Assembly (NCBI RefSeq): GCF_010728325.1 | Contig: NZ_AP022570.1 | Span: 2,170,001 to 2,234,000, forward strand | Source of the DNA: Mycolicibacterium poriferae | Lineage (GTDB): Bacteria > Actinomycetota > Actinomycetes > Mycobacteriales > Mycobacteriaceae | Direction of reading: 5' to 3' | Length of the DNA: 64,000 nt | Notes under the pieces: generated by a model | Databases searched by the model: none | What the model was told of the DNA's origin: nothing | Seen by the model: only the letters and a program-made list of their open reading frames with translations | Shown: positions 35,249-43,597 of the stretch, piece after piece | How the letters are laid out: every line of letters starts with the position of its first letter | Numbering within the stretch: position 1 is the first letter of the stretch | Program-made: the position numbers and the translations under genes

Positions 35249-36092
35249 TCTCCGTTGGCCCGGCGACAAGTCGGCCGCGGCGGCCTTCACGTTCGACGTG
35301 GACGCCGAGTCAGCGGTGCTGTGGGGCAATGATGCCGTCGCGGCGCGGATGAGCGTCATGTCCCATCAGGCCTACGGGCCGCTTGTCGGGCTACCGCGGA
35401 TTCTCGAGCTCCTGGACACACACCAGATTCCGGCGACCTTCTTCGTCCCTGGGCACACCGCACATCGGTACCCCGCCGCCGTGCGTCGTATCGTCGAAGC
35501 CGGACACGAGATCGCCCACCACGGATACCTGCACGAACAACCGACCGCACTGACCCTGGCCCAGGAGATCGAGGCGCTCGACCGGGGTTTGCAAGCACTG
35601 GCCGAGGTGGCCGGTGTCCGGCCGGTCGGCTACCGCGCACCGATGTGGGATCTGTCCTGGCGTACGCCAGAATTGCTGGTCGAGCGAGGGTTTCTCTACG
35701 ACTCCAGTTTGATGGACGCCGACCATCCTTACGAGCTCGCGGTGGGGGACGGCTCGGTGGTGGAGATACCCATCCAATGGGCGCTCGACGACTGGGAACA
35801 GTATTGCTATCTGCCGGACATCGCCGGCAGTGGATTGATCGAAAGCCCCCGCAAAGCGCGGGAATTGTGGCAGCTGGAGTTCGACGCACTGCGTGCTGCC
35901 GGCGCGTGTTGGGTGCTCACCAACCATCCGTTTCTGTCCGGGCGCGCCTCGCGCGCCGCCCAACTCGGTGACCTGATGCGCTACGTCGTCGGCCACGACG
36001 ACGTATGGACCACCAATCTCGGCGCCATCGCCGAACATGTCCGGACGCTGCACCTGCCGCCCCGCACCATCACCCGCCCGGGCCCAGCGTGA
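35238..36092 (+). CDS. Polysaccharide deacetylase (NodB/PuuE-like) family hydrolase
   Basis: A 284-residue NodB-homology protein without signal peptide. It has TFDVDAES (catalytic and metal aspartates), HEIAHHGYLHE (the H-x3-H metal pair), YRAPMWDLS and WVLTNHPFLSGR (C-terminal His). Cytoplasmic members such as PuuE are cofactor-free allantoinases or amidases rather than sugar deacetylases, which fits better with the permease, PucR regulator and ureohydrolase of this operon. It could release an acyl or formyl group, or open a ring, before or after the ureohydrolase step. The start overlaps the preceding gene by eleven bases. Confidence 0.82.
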   Translation: MTSDLRWPGDKSAAAAFTFDVDAESAVLWGNDAVAARMSVMSHQAYGPLVGLPRILELLDTHQIPATFFVPGHTAHRYPAAVRRIVEAGHEIAHHGYLHEQPTALTLAQEIEALDRGLQALAEVAGVRPVGYRAPMWDLSWRTPELLVERGFLYDSSLMDADHPYELAVGDGSVVEIPIQWALDDWEQYCYLPDIAGSGLIESPRKARELWQLEFDALRAAGACWVLTNHPFLSGRASRAAQLGDLMRYVVGHDDVWTTNLGAIAEHVRTLHLPPRTITRPGPA

Positions 36093-36127
36093 CGTGCCGC
36101 ATCGCCCGAGCCTGCGTCCCGGTGCGA

Positions 36128-36793
36128 TCACACCGCCGCGTAGCGCCGCTCCGGCCGCCCCACCCCGTACTGCAGCCGCAGCTGCAGGGCCCCGGTGCTG
36201 AGGTAATGCTCGAGGTAGCGGCGCGCGCTGACCCGTGAAATGCCCACGATGTCAGCGCATTCGGCTGAGGACACTTCGCCGACGCGGCGGACCGCGGCCA
36301 GCACGAGCTCGCCGGTGTCGGCGCTGAGACCCTTGGGCAGCACATCGCGCTGCCGCGCCGCGCCGTGGCTGCCGAACAGCGAGTCGATGGTGGACTGGTC
36401 CGCGGCCGAACCGGCTTCCAGCGCGTCGGCACGCGCCGCGTAGGCGGTCAACTTCGCCTGCAGCTGGGCGAATTCGAACGGCTTGGTCAGATAGTCGGCG
36501 GCACCACCGTGCAGTGCGCCCCGAACCGTGTCGAGTTCACGGGCAGCGGTGATCATGATGACGCCGACCTCCTCGCCGGCGGCCCGCAACGTCTGCAGCA
36601 CGTCCAAGCCGGTCATGTCCGGTAGGTACACATCCAGCAGGATCAACTCGGGTTTGTGGTCGCGCACCGCGTCTAGTGCCTCGCGTCCGGTGCGGGCTAC
36701 TCCGACGACACGGAAACCGTCGACGCGTTCGACGAAGCGCCGGTGGATCTCGGCGACCATGAAGTCGTCGTCGACGACGAGAACGTCACGCAT
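36128..36793 (-). CDS. CitB/DcuR-type response regulator
   Basis: A 221-residue response regulator. The receiver domain has DDDF (acidic pocket, residues 8-10), the phosphorylation Asp in LILLDVYLPDMTG (about Asp54), a Thr in MITAA and Lys in YLTKPF. The output part, VRRVGEVSSAECADIVGISRVSARRYLEHYLSTG, is the helix-turn-helix of the CitB/DpiA/DcuR family. It is paired with the sensor kinase upstream (ORFs overlap by eight bases) and should control use of a di- or tricarboxylate, probably the adjacent Tct transporter. It is convergent with the deacetylase, with only 35 bases between. Confidence 0.9.
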   Translation of the reverse strand: MRDVLVVDDDFMVAEIHRRFVERVDGFRVVGVARTGREALDAVRDHKPELILLDVYLPDMTGLDVLQTLRAAGEEVGVIMITAARELDTVRGALHGGAADYLTKPFEFAQLQAKLTAYAARADALEAGSAADQSTIDSLFGSHGAARQRDVLPKGLSADTGELVLAAVRRVGEVSSAECADIVGISRVSARRYLEHYLSTGALQLRLQYGVGRPERRYAAV

Positions 36794-38399
36794 GCGCGCC
36801 TACCCGGGTCCTCGGCAGCTGTACCGTGAACACCGCACCACCGCCGGGCCGATCCGACACCTCCACCGAGCCGCCGTGCTGAGCGGTGACCATCCGCACC
36901 AGGGCCAGACCTATTCCGCGCCCGCCTGCGACCTCCGGTTTCGATGTGACGCCGCGGGCGAAGATGCTGTCGCGCAGGTGCGACGGAACGCCGGGCCCGG
37001 TGTCGGACACCGAGATCTCCAGCCCCGGGGTGTCGCAAACCCGCACGGTGACCGTGGGCTGCGCGGAACCGACGGACACATCCACGGCGTTGTCGACGAG
37101 ATTGCCCAGCACGGTGATGACATCGGTGGCCAGACCCGGTTCCAGCGGTGACAGGTGGGAGTCCTCGGCGATCTGCAACGACACCCCGCTCTCGGCGGCC
37201 AGCGTTGTTTTCGCGATCAACAGGGCGGCGACCGCGGGGTCTGAGATATGCCGTGTCACAGCATCATTGATCGCGGCCCGGCGCTGAGTGAGCTCGTCGA
37301 CGAACGCGCGGACCGCGTCGTACTCACCGAGTTGCACGAGGCCGGAGATGGTGTGCAGCTGGTTGGAGAACTCGTGGGTCTGTGCGCGCAGTGTGTCGGT
37401 CGCGCTCTTGTGCGAGGACAACTGAGCCTGCAGGGCGGCGAGTTCGGTGCTGTCACGCATCGTGGTCACGGTACCGATGTCCTGGCCTGCGCTGGTCGCT
37501 GATCGCCGGTTGAGGGCAAGCACCCGTGCGCGGGTCGCGATCACGACGTCGCGGTCGTCCTCGCCGGCGAGCAGGAAGTCCACCACGGCGCTCTCGAGTC
37601 CGACCGAATCGACGCGCTCGCCGACCGCCGAGTCCGGCAGCCCGAGCAGTTCCTGAGCGCTGTCGTTGAGCACGGTGATGACGCCGTCGTTGTTGACCGC
37701 GACCACACCCTCGCGAATGCTGTGCAGCAACGCCTCACGGTGGTCGGCCAAGCCGGCGATCTCGGCGATCTCCAGCCCGCGGGTGTGGCGTTTGATCCGG
37801 CGGGACAGCAGCCAGGACGCCACCATGCCCAGCGCCGCGCCCAGACCGAGATAGAGCAACAGCCGTTCCCCGGCCCCGCTCAGCAGAGCCCACCACGACG
37901 GGTACGGCTCACTGACCGACACGATCGCCAGCACCCGTCCGTCCGACGCCAGGATCGGAACCTGTGCCAGCAGGCTACGAACGCCGCCCACCTCGGCGTC
38001 ACCGAACCATGCCCGCCCGGTCTCGGCCGCCCCCACCCGCGTGCGCTCGCCGAGCCGCGACGGGTCCGACGAGGCGCGTACCAGGCCGTCCGGGCCGAGG
38101 ATCTCCGCCAATTCGGCGCCGGACAGGGCGACCGCACGGTCGACTTCGGGCGCCAATGCCTGCGCGGCGAACGGGTCGGCGTAACGGTCCCGCACCACCG
38201 GCGTGGAGGCGAGGTTCTCGGCGGTGGCGAGCATCCGCGCTCCGCGCACGTCACGGAATTCGTTGGTCGACTGCGCGACCGAGACGACGGCCACCGCGCC
38301 GAGCACGACAACGACGACCAGCAGCTGGAAGGCCAGGAACTGGCCGGCCAGGCTCCTCCTGCCGAAGGTGCGCACCGCCTCCGACCACCGTCCACTCAC
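36786..38399 (-). CDS. CitA/DcuS-type sensor histidine kinase
   Basis: A 537-residue membrane sensor. A first TM helix (about 20-43) and a second (about 180-200) flank an extracytoplasmic PAS-like (sCache) domain of the citrate or C4-dicarboxylate sensing type. A cytoplasmic PAS domain follows (VAVNNDGVITVLNDSAQELLG). The phosphoacceptor is in RAQTHEFSNQLHTISGLVQLGEYD, the form used by CitA and DcuS; ATP-binding boxes are NLVDNAVD, DTGPGV and GGRGIGLALV. GTG start at 38399. Transcribed with the response regulator and divergent, by 86 bases, from a TctC gene, so a carboxylate is the likely signal. Confidence 0.9.
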   Translation of the reverse strand: MSGRWSEAVRTFGRRSLAGQFLAFQLLVVVVVLGAVAVVSVAQSTNEFRDVRGARMLATAENLASTPVVRDRYADPFAAQALAPEVDRAVALSGAELAEILGPDGLVRASSDPSRLGERTRVGAAETGRAWFGDAEVGGVRSLLAQVPILASDGRVLAIVSVSEPYPSWWALLSGAGERLLLYLGLGAALGMVASWLLSRRIKRHTRGLEIAEIAGLADHREALLHSIREGVVAVNNDGVITVLNDSAQELLGLPDSAVGERVDSVGLESAVVDFLLAGEDDRDVVIATRARVLALNRRSATSAGQDIGTVTTMRDSTELAALQAQLSSHKSATDTLRAQTHEFSNQLHTISGLVQLGEYDAVRAFVDELTQRRAAINDAVTRHISDPAVAALLIAKTTLAAESGVSLQIAEDSHLSPLEPGLATDVITVLGNLVDNAVDVSVGSAQPTVTVRVCDTPGLEISVSDTGPGVPSHLRDSIFARGVTSKPEVAGGRGIGLALVRMVTAQHGGSVEVSDRPGGGAVFTVQLPRTRVGAHA

Positions 38400-38421
38400 C
38401 CCGCGACACGTCCTTCTCGTC

Positions 38422-38437
38422 GGTGACCCAGCTCACG
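38422..38437. promoter_or_regulatory. CRP-like site before the sensor kinase and tctC
   Basis: GGTGACCCAGCTCACG contains GTGA-N6-TCAC, the core of the mycobacterial CRP (Rv3676) site, in the 86-base region shared by the kinase gene and the first tctC gene. A similar site lies before the second Tct unit. Binding is inferred. Confidence 0.5.
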
Positions 38438-38485
38438 CTTGTGACCAGTATTGCGTAGCATCGTGCTGCCTCGACAAGGACTGAT

Positions 38486-39460
38486 GTGACAAGACTGCTT
38501 GCTCTGACCGCGACCGTGGTGCTGGCGGTATCCCTGATGAGTGGGTGCGGCGCGGCCGACGACAACACCCCCGGCCTGTACAGCCTGCGCATGATGGTGC
38601 CCAACAGTCCCGGCGGCGGCTACGACCTCACGGCGCGCACTGCGGTCAGGATCATGGAGGACGAGAACATCACCGGTCGCGTCGAGGTGTTCAACGTCAT
38701 CGGCGACGGGGGCGCCGTTGCGATGGCGCGGTTGATGAACGAAGTCGGCAACGACGACTTGATGATGACCATGGGCCTGGGTGTGGTCGGGGCGTCCTAT
38801 ACCTTCGACACGGGTGTCCGGGCGTCCGACGCGACCGCGCTCGCGAAGTTGATCGAGGATCCCGGTGCCATCGTCGTGCCCGCCGATTCCCCGTTCGCCA
38901 CCGTCGGCGATTTTGTCGCCGCGTGGCGGGCGGACCCGAGCGCGGTGACGACCGGTGGAGGCTCCGCGCCGGGGGGCCCCGACCATCTGTTCGCGATGCG
39001 CCTGGCCGAAGCCGTCGGAATCGATCCGGTGTCGGTCGACTACGTCCCCTATGACGGCGGCGGGGACCTGTTGGCTGCGCTGTTCAGCGACGAGGTCAGC
39101 GTGAGCACCTCCAGTCCGGGGGAGTTCCTCGCCCAGATCGACGCCGGTCAACTGCGGGTGCTCGCCGTATCCAGCGACGAGGAGGTTGCGCGCATCGATG
39201 CGCCGACGTTGCGGGCCGCGGGTATCGACCTGACCTTTGCGAACTGGCGCGGAGTGCTTGCCCCGCCGGGCATTTCGGCGTCATCCCGGGAGTCGATGAT
39301 CCGGCTGCTGACCGAACTGCACGACACCCGCCGTTGGCAGGAGGCGCTGGTGGACAACGGTTGGACCGACTCGTTCGTCACGGGCGCCGACTTCGAAGGC
39401 TTCCTGGACGAGCAGGACGATCGGGTGTCCACGACCTTGGCGAGACTGGGCTTGATCTGA
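38486..39460 (+). CDS. tctC: TctC-type substrate-binding lipoprotein (first)
   Basis: A 324-residue solute-binding protein of the tripartite tricarboxylate transporter (Bug) family. The signal peptide ends in the lipobox MSGC (Cys20), so it is anchored to the outer face of the membrane. MVPNSPGGGYDLTARTAVRIME near the N-terminus is the family ligand-binding loop and TGGGSAPGGPDHLFAMRLAEA is the second. It is divergent from the CitA-type kinase and convergent with tctA (one base between stops). Such binding proteins can deliver substrate to TctAB or serve as co-receptors for the sensor; the kinase-proximal position makes the second role worth considering. GTG start. Confidence 0.85.
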   Translation: MTRLLALTATVVLAVSLMSGCGAADDNTPGLYSLRMMVPNSPGGGYDLTARTAVRIMEDENITGRVEVFNVIGDGGAVAMARLMNEVGNDDLMMTMGLGVVGASYTFDTGVRASDATALAKLIEDPGAIVVPADSPFATVGDFVAAWRADPSAVTTGGGSAPGGPDHLFAMRLAEAVGIDPVSVDYVPYDGGGDLLAALFSDEVSVSTSSPGEFLAQIDAGQLRVLAVSSDEEVARIDAPTLRAAGIDLTFANWRGVLAPPGISASSRESMIRLLTELHDTRRWQEALVDNGWTDSFVTGADFEGFLDEQDDRVSTTLARLGLI

Positions 39461-39461
39461 C

Positions 39462-41003
39462 TCATCTGACCTCGGCGTCGGCCCCGGACTCAGACGCGGA
39501 CTCCTGCAACTCGGAGCGGACCCGCAGTTTGTTGTAGACACTGATCCCGATGACGATGAGCAGCAACGCATACAGCGTGATCGTGATGGGTGTGCTCACC
39601 AGCGTCAACGGGTTGTTCTGCGAGTTGTTCATCGCCGAACGCAGCGACGACTCAGCCAGCGGGCCCAGGATGACGGCGATCAGCACCGGCGCGATCGGCA
39701 CGCCGTAGCGTCGCATCGCGAAGGCGATCAGGCCGAGCACCAGCATGAACACCACGTCGATCATCGCCGCGCTGGCGGCATAGACACCGAAGCAGGCGAA
39801 CATCGCGATGCCGGCGTACAGGTACTCCTTGGGGATGGTGAGCAGCTTGGCCCACAGCGGGGCGAACGGCAGGTTGAGCACCAGCAGTACGACCATGCCG
39901 ATGATCAGGCTGGCCAACAGCGCCCACACCAGTTCGGCGTTGCGGGTGAACAGCAGCGGGCCGGGCTGAATGCCGTACTGCTGGAACGCCGCCAACAGCA
40001 GGGCCGCGGTCGCCGAGGTCGGCAGCCCCAGCGCCAGCAGCGCACCCATCGCGGTGCCGGCGGTGGAGTTTCCTGCCGCTTCCGGCGCGGCAACGCCGCG
40101 GATCGCGCCGGTGCCGAACAGTGGTTTGCGTCGACGCCCGTCGAGGCGCTTCTCCAGACCGTAGGCCAGGAATGTGGGAACCTCGGCGCCCCCGGCGGGG
40201 ATGACGCCGAACGGCACGCCGATCGCGGTGCCGCGCAACCACGCCGGCAGCGCATCACGGTACTCGGCGCGGGACAGGAATGGCCGCCCGGTCGACGGGG
40301 TGAAGCTGCGGTCGTCGGGTCGGCCGATGCGTGAGGCCACGTAGATGACCTCGCCGACCGCGAGCATGGACACCGTGATGACGACGATGCTGACCCCGTC
40401 GAACAGTGCGACGCTGCCGAACGTGAATCGTTGTGAGCCGCTGACCTGATCGGTGCCGATCATCGCCAGCACGAGTCCGATCAGCAGCGCTGCAAGGCCT
40501 TTGAGTACCGACTCCGACACCACCGCCGAGGTGGCGATGAACGCGAACACCGCAAGCGCGAAGTATTCACCGGGGCCGAACTCGGTGGCCCAGTCGGCCA
40601 GGGCCGGTGCGAAGAACACCACCAGCACGGTGGCGATCATGCCGCCGATGAACGCCCCGATCGCCGAGGTGGCCAGCGCCTGTGCGCCACGGCCCCGCCG
40701 CGCCATCCGGTGGCCCTCGATCGAGCCGGCGATCGCCGTCGAGTTGCCCGGCGTGTTCATCAGGATGCCGGCGATCGCGTCTCCGAACAGTCCGCCGAAG
40801 TAGATGCCGGCGAACATCACCAGCGCGGCAAGGGGATCCAGGGTGAAGGTGATGGGCAGCAGCAGCGCCACCGCCATCGAGGAGCCCAGCCCGGGGAGCA
40901 CCCCGACCGCCGTCCCGATCAGCGCCCCGATGAGCACATACATCAGATTGGTCGGCGTCAGGACATCGCCGAAGCCGCCGAGAAGACCCACCAGTGCATC
41001 CAT
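39462..41003 (-). CDS. tctA: TctA large membrane subunit of tricarboxylate transporter
   Basis: A 513-residue integral membrane protein with about eleven to twelve hydrophobic segments. GTAVGVLPGLGSSMAVALLLPITF and GNSTAIAGSIEGHRMARRGRGAQAL are conserved TctA motifs, and the second half has IPAGGAEVPTFLAYGLEKRLD and GAIRGVAAPEAAGNSTAGTAMGALLALGLPTS, the internal repeat of the same loop. TctA forms the translocation path for citrate-like acids. It follows tctB with a one-base TGATG overlap and completes a tctC-tctB-tctA operon. Confidence 0.93.
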   Translation of the reverse strand: MDALVGLLGGFGDVLTPTNLMYVLIGALIGTAVGVLPGLGSSMAVALLLPITFTLDPLAALVMFAGIYFGGLFGDAIAGILMNTPGNSTAIAGSIEGHRMARRGRGAQALATSAIGAFIGGMIATVLVVFFAPALADWATEFGPGEYFALAVFAFIATSAVVSESVLKGLAALLIGLVLAMIGTDQVSGSQRFTFGSVALFDGVSIVVITVSMLAVGEVIYVASRIGRPDDRSFTPSTGRPFLSRAEYRDALPAWLRGTAIGVPFGVIPAGGAEVPTFLAYGLEKRLDGRRRKPLFGTGAIRGVAAPEAAGNSTAGTAMGALLALGLPTSATAALLLAAFQQYGIQPGPLLFTRNAELVWALLASLIIGMVVLLVLNLPFAPLWAKLLTIPKEYLYAGIAMFACFGVYAASAAMIDVVFMLVLGLIAFAMRRYGVPIAPVLIAVILGPLAESSLRSAMNNSQNNPLTLVSTPITITLYALLLIVIGISVYNKLRVRSELQESASESGADAEVR

Positions 41004-41515
41004 CAGAACATTCCCATGACGCCGGGCGGCAGGCTCAGGCCGAGCAGGCCGCTGAAGATGATCTGCATGACCGACGAGGCCGCCAGCCCGATCAGGATGT
41101 TGGGGACGTAGCGGGTGCTGCCCAGGCCGACGGTGACGCCCCAGAACACCACGGCGCCGGCGATGATCCAGCCGGCCGGCACCAACAGCACCGCGAAGGC
41201 CACGAAGGAGCCGATGGTGATGCCGGTGGAGCGCCAGTTGCTGGACAGCTCAGCCTCGGGCACCTCCGGGTTGCGGACGATGCTGATGGCCAACAGCGCG
41301 GCGATCACGAAGCAGAAGCCCGCGGTAATCGCTGGAAAAGACCTGGGCCCGAACAGTTCCGAGTCATCGGCCAGTTCCATGTCGACGATGCCGAAGATGA
41401 GCAGCAGCCCGAGTGCGACCAGCAGGCCGGGCATGACCAGTGCGCTCTTCCCGGACCAGAAGGTACGCGTCCGGCCGGTGTCGGGCGCGGTGTCGCGTTC
41501 GTCGTTGATCGTCAT
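41003..41515 (-). CDS. tctB: TctB small membrane subunit of tricarboxylate transporter
   Basis: A 170-residue membrane protein with four hydrophobic segments (about 25-47, 58-80, 95-120, 130-160), matching the size and topology of TctB, which pairs with TctA in the membrane. The hydrophilic N-terminus has no signal. It overlaps tctC upstream by four bases (ATGA) and tctA downstream by one, so the three products are probably made in step. Identification rests on topology and context because TctB sequences are poorly conserved. Confidence 0.85.
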   Translation of the reverse strand: MTINDERDTAPDTGRTRTFWSGKSALVMPGLLVALGLLLIFGIVDMELADDSELFGPRSFPAITAGFCFVIAALLAISIVRNPEVPEAELSSNWRSTGITIGSFVAFAVLLVPAGWIIAGAVVFWGVTVGLGSTRYVPNILIGLAASSVMQIIFSGLLGLSLPPGVMGMF

Positions 41516-42513
41516 GCCAACCCTAGATCTCGCAGAATGGTCGCTATCCGTTCCTGTTCGGTGCGCAGGAAGGCTCCGAACTCGTCACCGGTCAGGAAGG
41601 ATTCGTCCCAGCGGTTGCGGTCGATGGCGCTGCGCCACTGCTCGGTGGCCACCATCTCGGTGACGATGTCGATGAGCTCCTGCTGTTCGCCCGGGTCCAG
41701 ACCGGGTGGCCCGACATAGCCGCGCCAGTTGACCAGGTCCACCTCGGGATAGCCGGCCTCCTCGGCGGTGGGAGCGTCGAGTCCCTCGAGGCGCTGCGGC
41801 GCCACCACCATCAGCGGGCGCAGCCGGCCTTCGATGAGCAGGTCGCGAAAATCGTTGTAACCGCTGATCCCGACGCTGGGAGTGCCGGGGGCGGTCGAGA
41901 GGAGGTTGATGGTGAGCTCGCCGCCGCCGGCGTATGCCGCGTAGCGGATCTCGGCCGGGTCGACGCCGGCGGCCAGTGCCAGCTGGGCGGCGACCATGTG
42001 GTCGATGCCGCCGGCCGAGCCGCCGCCGATGGGCAGCGCCGCGGGGTCGGCGCGCCATGCCTGCAGGAAGTCGTCGATGGTTTGAAACGGCGAATCCGCC
42101 TGCACGGTGATGACTTCGAAGTCCTCGGCGAGGCGGGCGATCGGGATCATGGTGGACAGGTCGACGGGGGAGTCGTTGCGGATGATGCCGCCGAGCATCA
42201 CGGTTCCGGTGACCATCATCGTGGTGGGGTCGCCGTCGAGCCGGGACAGTTGGCTCAGTCCGATGGTTCCGGCGGCCCCGGGAACGTTGACCACCTGCAC
42301 GTTGTTGACGATCCCGTCGCTGCGCAGGGCCTGTTGTGATTCCCGCGCGACGAGGTCCCAGCCGCCGCCGGCAGCGGCCGGCGCGATGAGGGTGAGTTTC
42401 GCGCGGGCGTTGGCTCCGGCGCCGGTCCGGCTGGCGTCGACGCCAGCGGCCACCACGAGCGCGCCGACGCAGAGGACGGCGACTGTCCAGCGCAGCGCTG
42501 CTTTGATCTGCAC
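41512..42513 (-). CDS. tctC: TctC-type substrate-binding protein (second, in tctCBA operon)
   Basis: A 333-residue Bug-family binding protein. The N-terminal hydrophobic segment (about 8-27) lacks a lipobox cysteine, so it is a signal peptide or anchor, unlike the lipoprotein made from the other tctC. Ligand loops are LIAPAAAGGGWDLVARESQQAL and LPIGGGSAGGIDHMVAAQLALAAG. It is the first gene of the tctCBA operon; a CRP-like site lies 45 bases before its ATG. Two binding proteins for one TctAB pair are in view, which may widen the substrate range or provide a separate sensor partner. Confidence 0.9.
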   Translation of the reverse strand: MQIKAALRWTVAVLCVGALVVAAGVDASRTGAGANARAKLTLIAPAAAGGGWDLVARESQQALRSDGIVNNVQVVNVPGAAGTIGLSQLSRLDGDPTTMMVTGTVMLGGIIRNDSPVDLSTMIPIARLAEDFEVITVQADSPFQTIDDFLQAWRADPAALPIGGGSAGGIDHMVAAQLALAAGVDPAEIRYAAYAGGGELTINLLSTAPGTPSVGISGYNDFRDLLIEGRLRPLMVVAPQRLEGLDAPTAEEAGYPEVDLVNWRGYVGPPGLDPGEQQELIDIVTEMVATEQWRSAIDRNRWDESFLTGDEFGAFLRTEQERIATILRDLGLA

Positions 42514-42557
42514 CTTCGTTCCTTTCGGTGTGCTCTGTGCAGATCGTCACGCACTGA

Positions 42558-42573
42558 TGTGACCCACGTCACT
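42558..42573. promoter_or_regulatory. CRP-like site before tctCBA
   Basis: TGTGACCCACGTCACT matches TGTGA-N6-TCAC(A/G) at all core positions, with perfect GTGAC-N4-GTCAC symmetry, 45 bases upstream of the tctC start. This is consistent with cAMP-CRP control of a carbon-uptake operon; binding is inferred. Confidence 0.55.
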
Positions 42574-42620
42574 CTTATGGCCGTAATGAAGGTTGTGATC
42601 GTTGTGGTCACGCTGATCAC

Positions 42621-43334
42621 TCACGCGATGGCGGCGCCCACCAGATGGCCGATGGCGTAGGTGATCGCCAACGCCAGCCCACCGCCGATGAGGTTGCGCA
42701 GCACGGCCCGTTGCTTCGGGGCGCCACCGAGGGCCGCGGACACGGCACCGGTGATCACCAACGCGACCAGCACCGCGACCACGGTGACGGGGACCCGCCA
42801 CGTGGTCGGCGGCAGCAGGATGGCGATCAGGGGCAGCAGCGCGCCGACCGTGAATGCCAGCGCCGACGACAGCGCCGCCTGCCATGGATTCGTCAGCTCG
42901 CCCGGGGTGATACCGAGTTCGATCTCGGCATGTGCGGCGAAGGCGTCGCGCGCGGTGAGCTCCCGGGCGACGGTACGCGCCGTGCTGCGCGTCAGTCCTT
43001 TGCCTTCGTAGAGCGCCGCCAGCTCGTCGAGTTCGGCGTCGGGGTCGTCCCGGAGCTCTCGACGTTCCTTGCTCAGCAGCGCCTTCTCGGTGTCGCGCTG
43101 GGTGCTGACCGAGACGTATTCACCCAACGCCATCGACACCGCTCCCGCGGCGAGGCCGGCGATGCCCGCGGTCAGGATCGGGCCGCGCTCGGCGGTCGCC
43201 GCTGCCACGCCGACCACGATGCCTGCGGTCGACACGATGCCATCGTTGGCGCCGAGAACCCCGGCGCGCAGCCAGTTGAGTTTGGAGGCGACCGAGCCGG
43301 TATGCGGCTCGGCGGGATGGGACGGTGTGGTCAC
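42621..43334 (-). CDS. VIT1/CCC1 family iron or manganese transporter
   Basis: A 237-residue membrane protein. LRAGVLGANDGIVSTAGIVVGVAAA and AGLAAGAVSMALGEYVSVSTQRDTEKALL are the conserved first and second segments of the VIT/CCC1 family, including the metal-binding Asp/Glu/Met residues; the cytoplasmic helical region (ERRELRDDPDAELDELAALYEGKGL) and the last three hydrophobic segments follow. Members move Fe2+ or Mn2+ out of the cytoplasm. No ferritin-like domain is attached. It stands alone between tctCBA and a GlxA-type regulator; no metal regulator is adjacent. Confidence 0.88.
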   Translation of the reverse strand: MTTPSHPAEPHTGSVASKLNWLRAGVLGANDGIVSTAGIVVGVAAATAERGPILTAGIAGLAAGAVSMALGEYVSVSTQRDTEKALLSKERRELRDDPDAELDELAALYEGKGLTRSTARTVARELTARDAFAAHAEIELGITPGELTNPWQAALSSALAFTVGALLPLIAILLPPTTWRVPVTVVAVLVALVITGAVSAALGGAPKQRAVLRNLIGGGLALAITYAIGHLVGAAIA

Positions 43335-43597
43335 GGCGTCACGGTAGCCACCGCCGAGCCTGCCCGGCTAGCAAGAGCAGGCTTGCCAAACTGGTGCCCA
43401 GCGGTCCCGGTACCCGCAACATCGTGTTAACGGGTTACCCGCGACAGTGACGGCGCGCTGGGTTAGCGTTCGGATATCGCAGGCAGTTCCAGCGCACCGA
43501 ATCGGTGTCGGCTCGGCCGTTTCGGCGGCGGTGCTGTGACATAACCGCCGACCGTGATGCGACGAAGCGGGGGCCAGGGAAGGGCAATTCGGGACAC

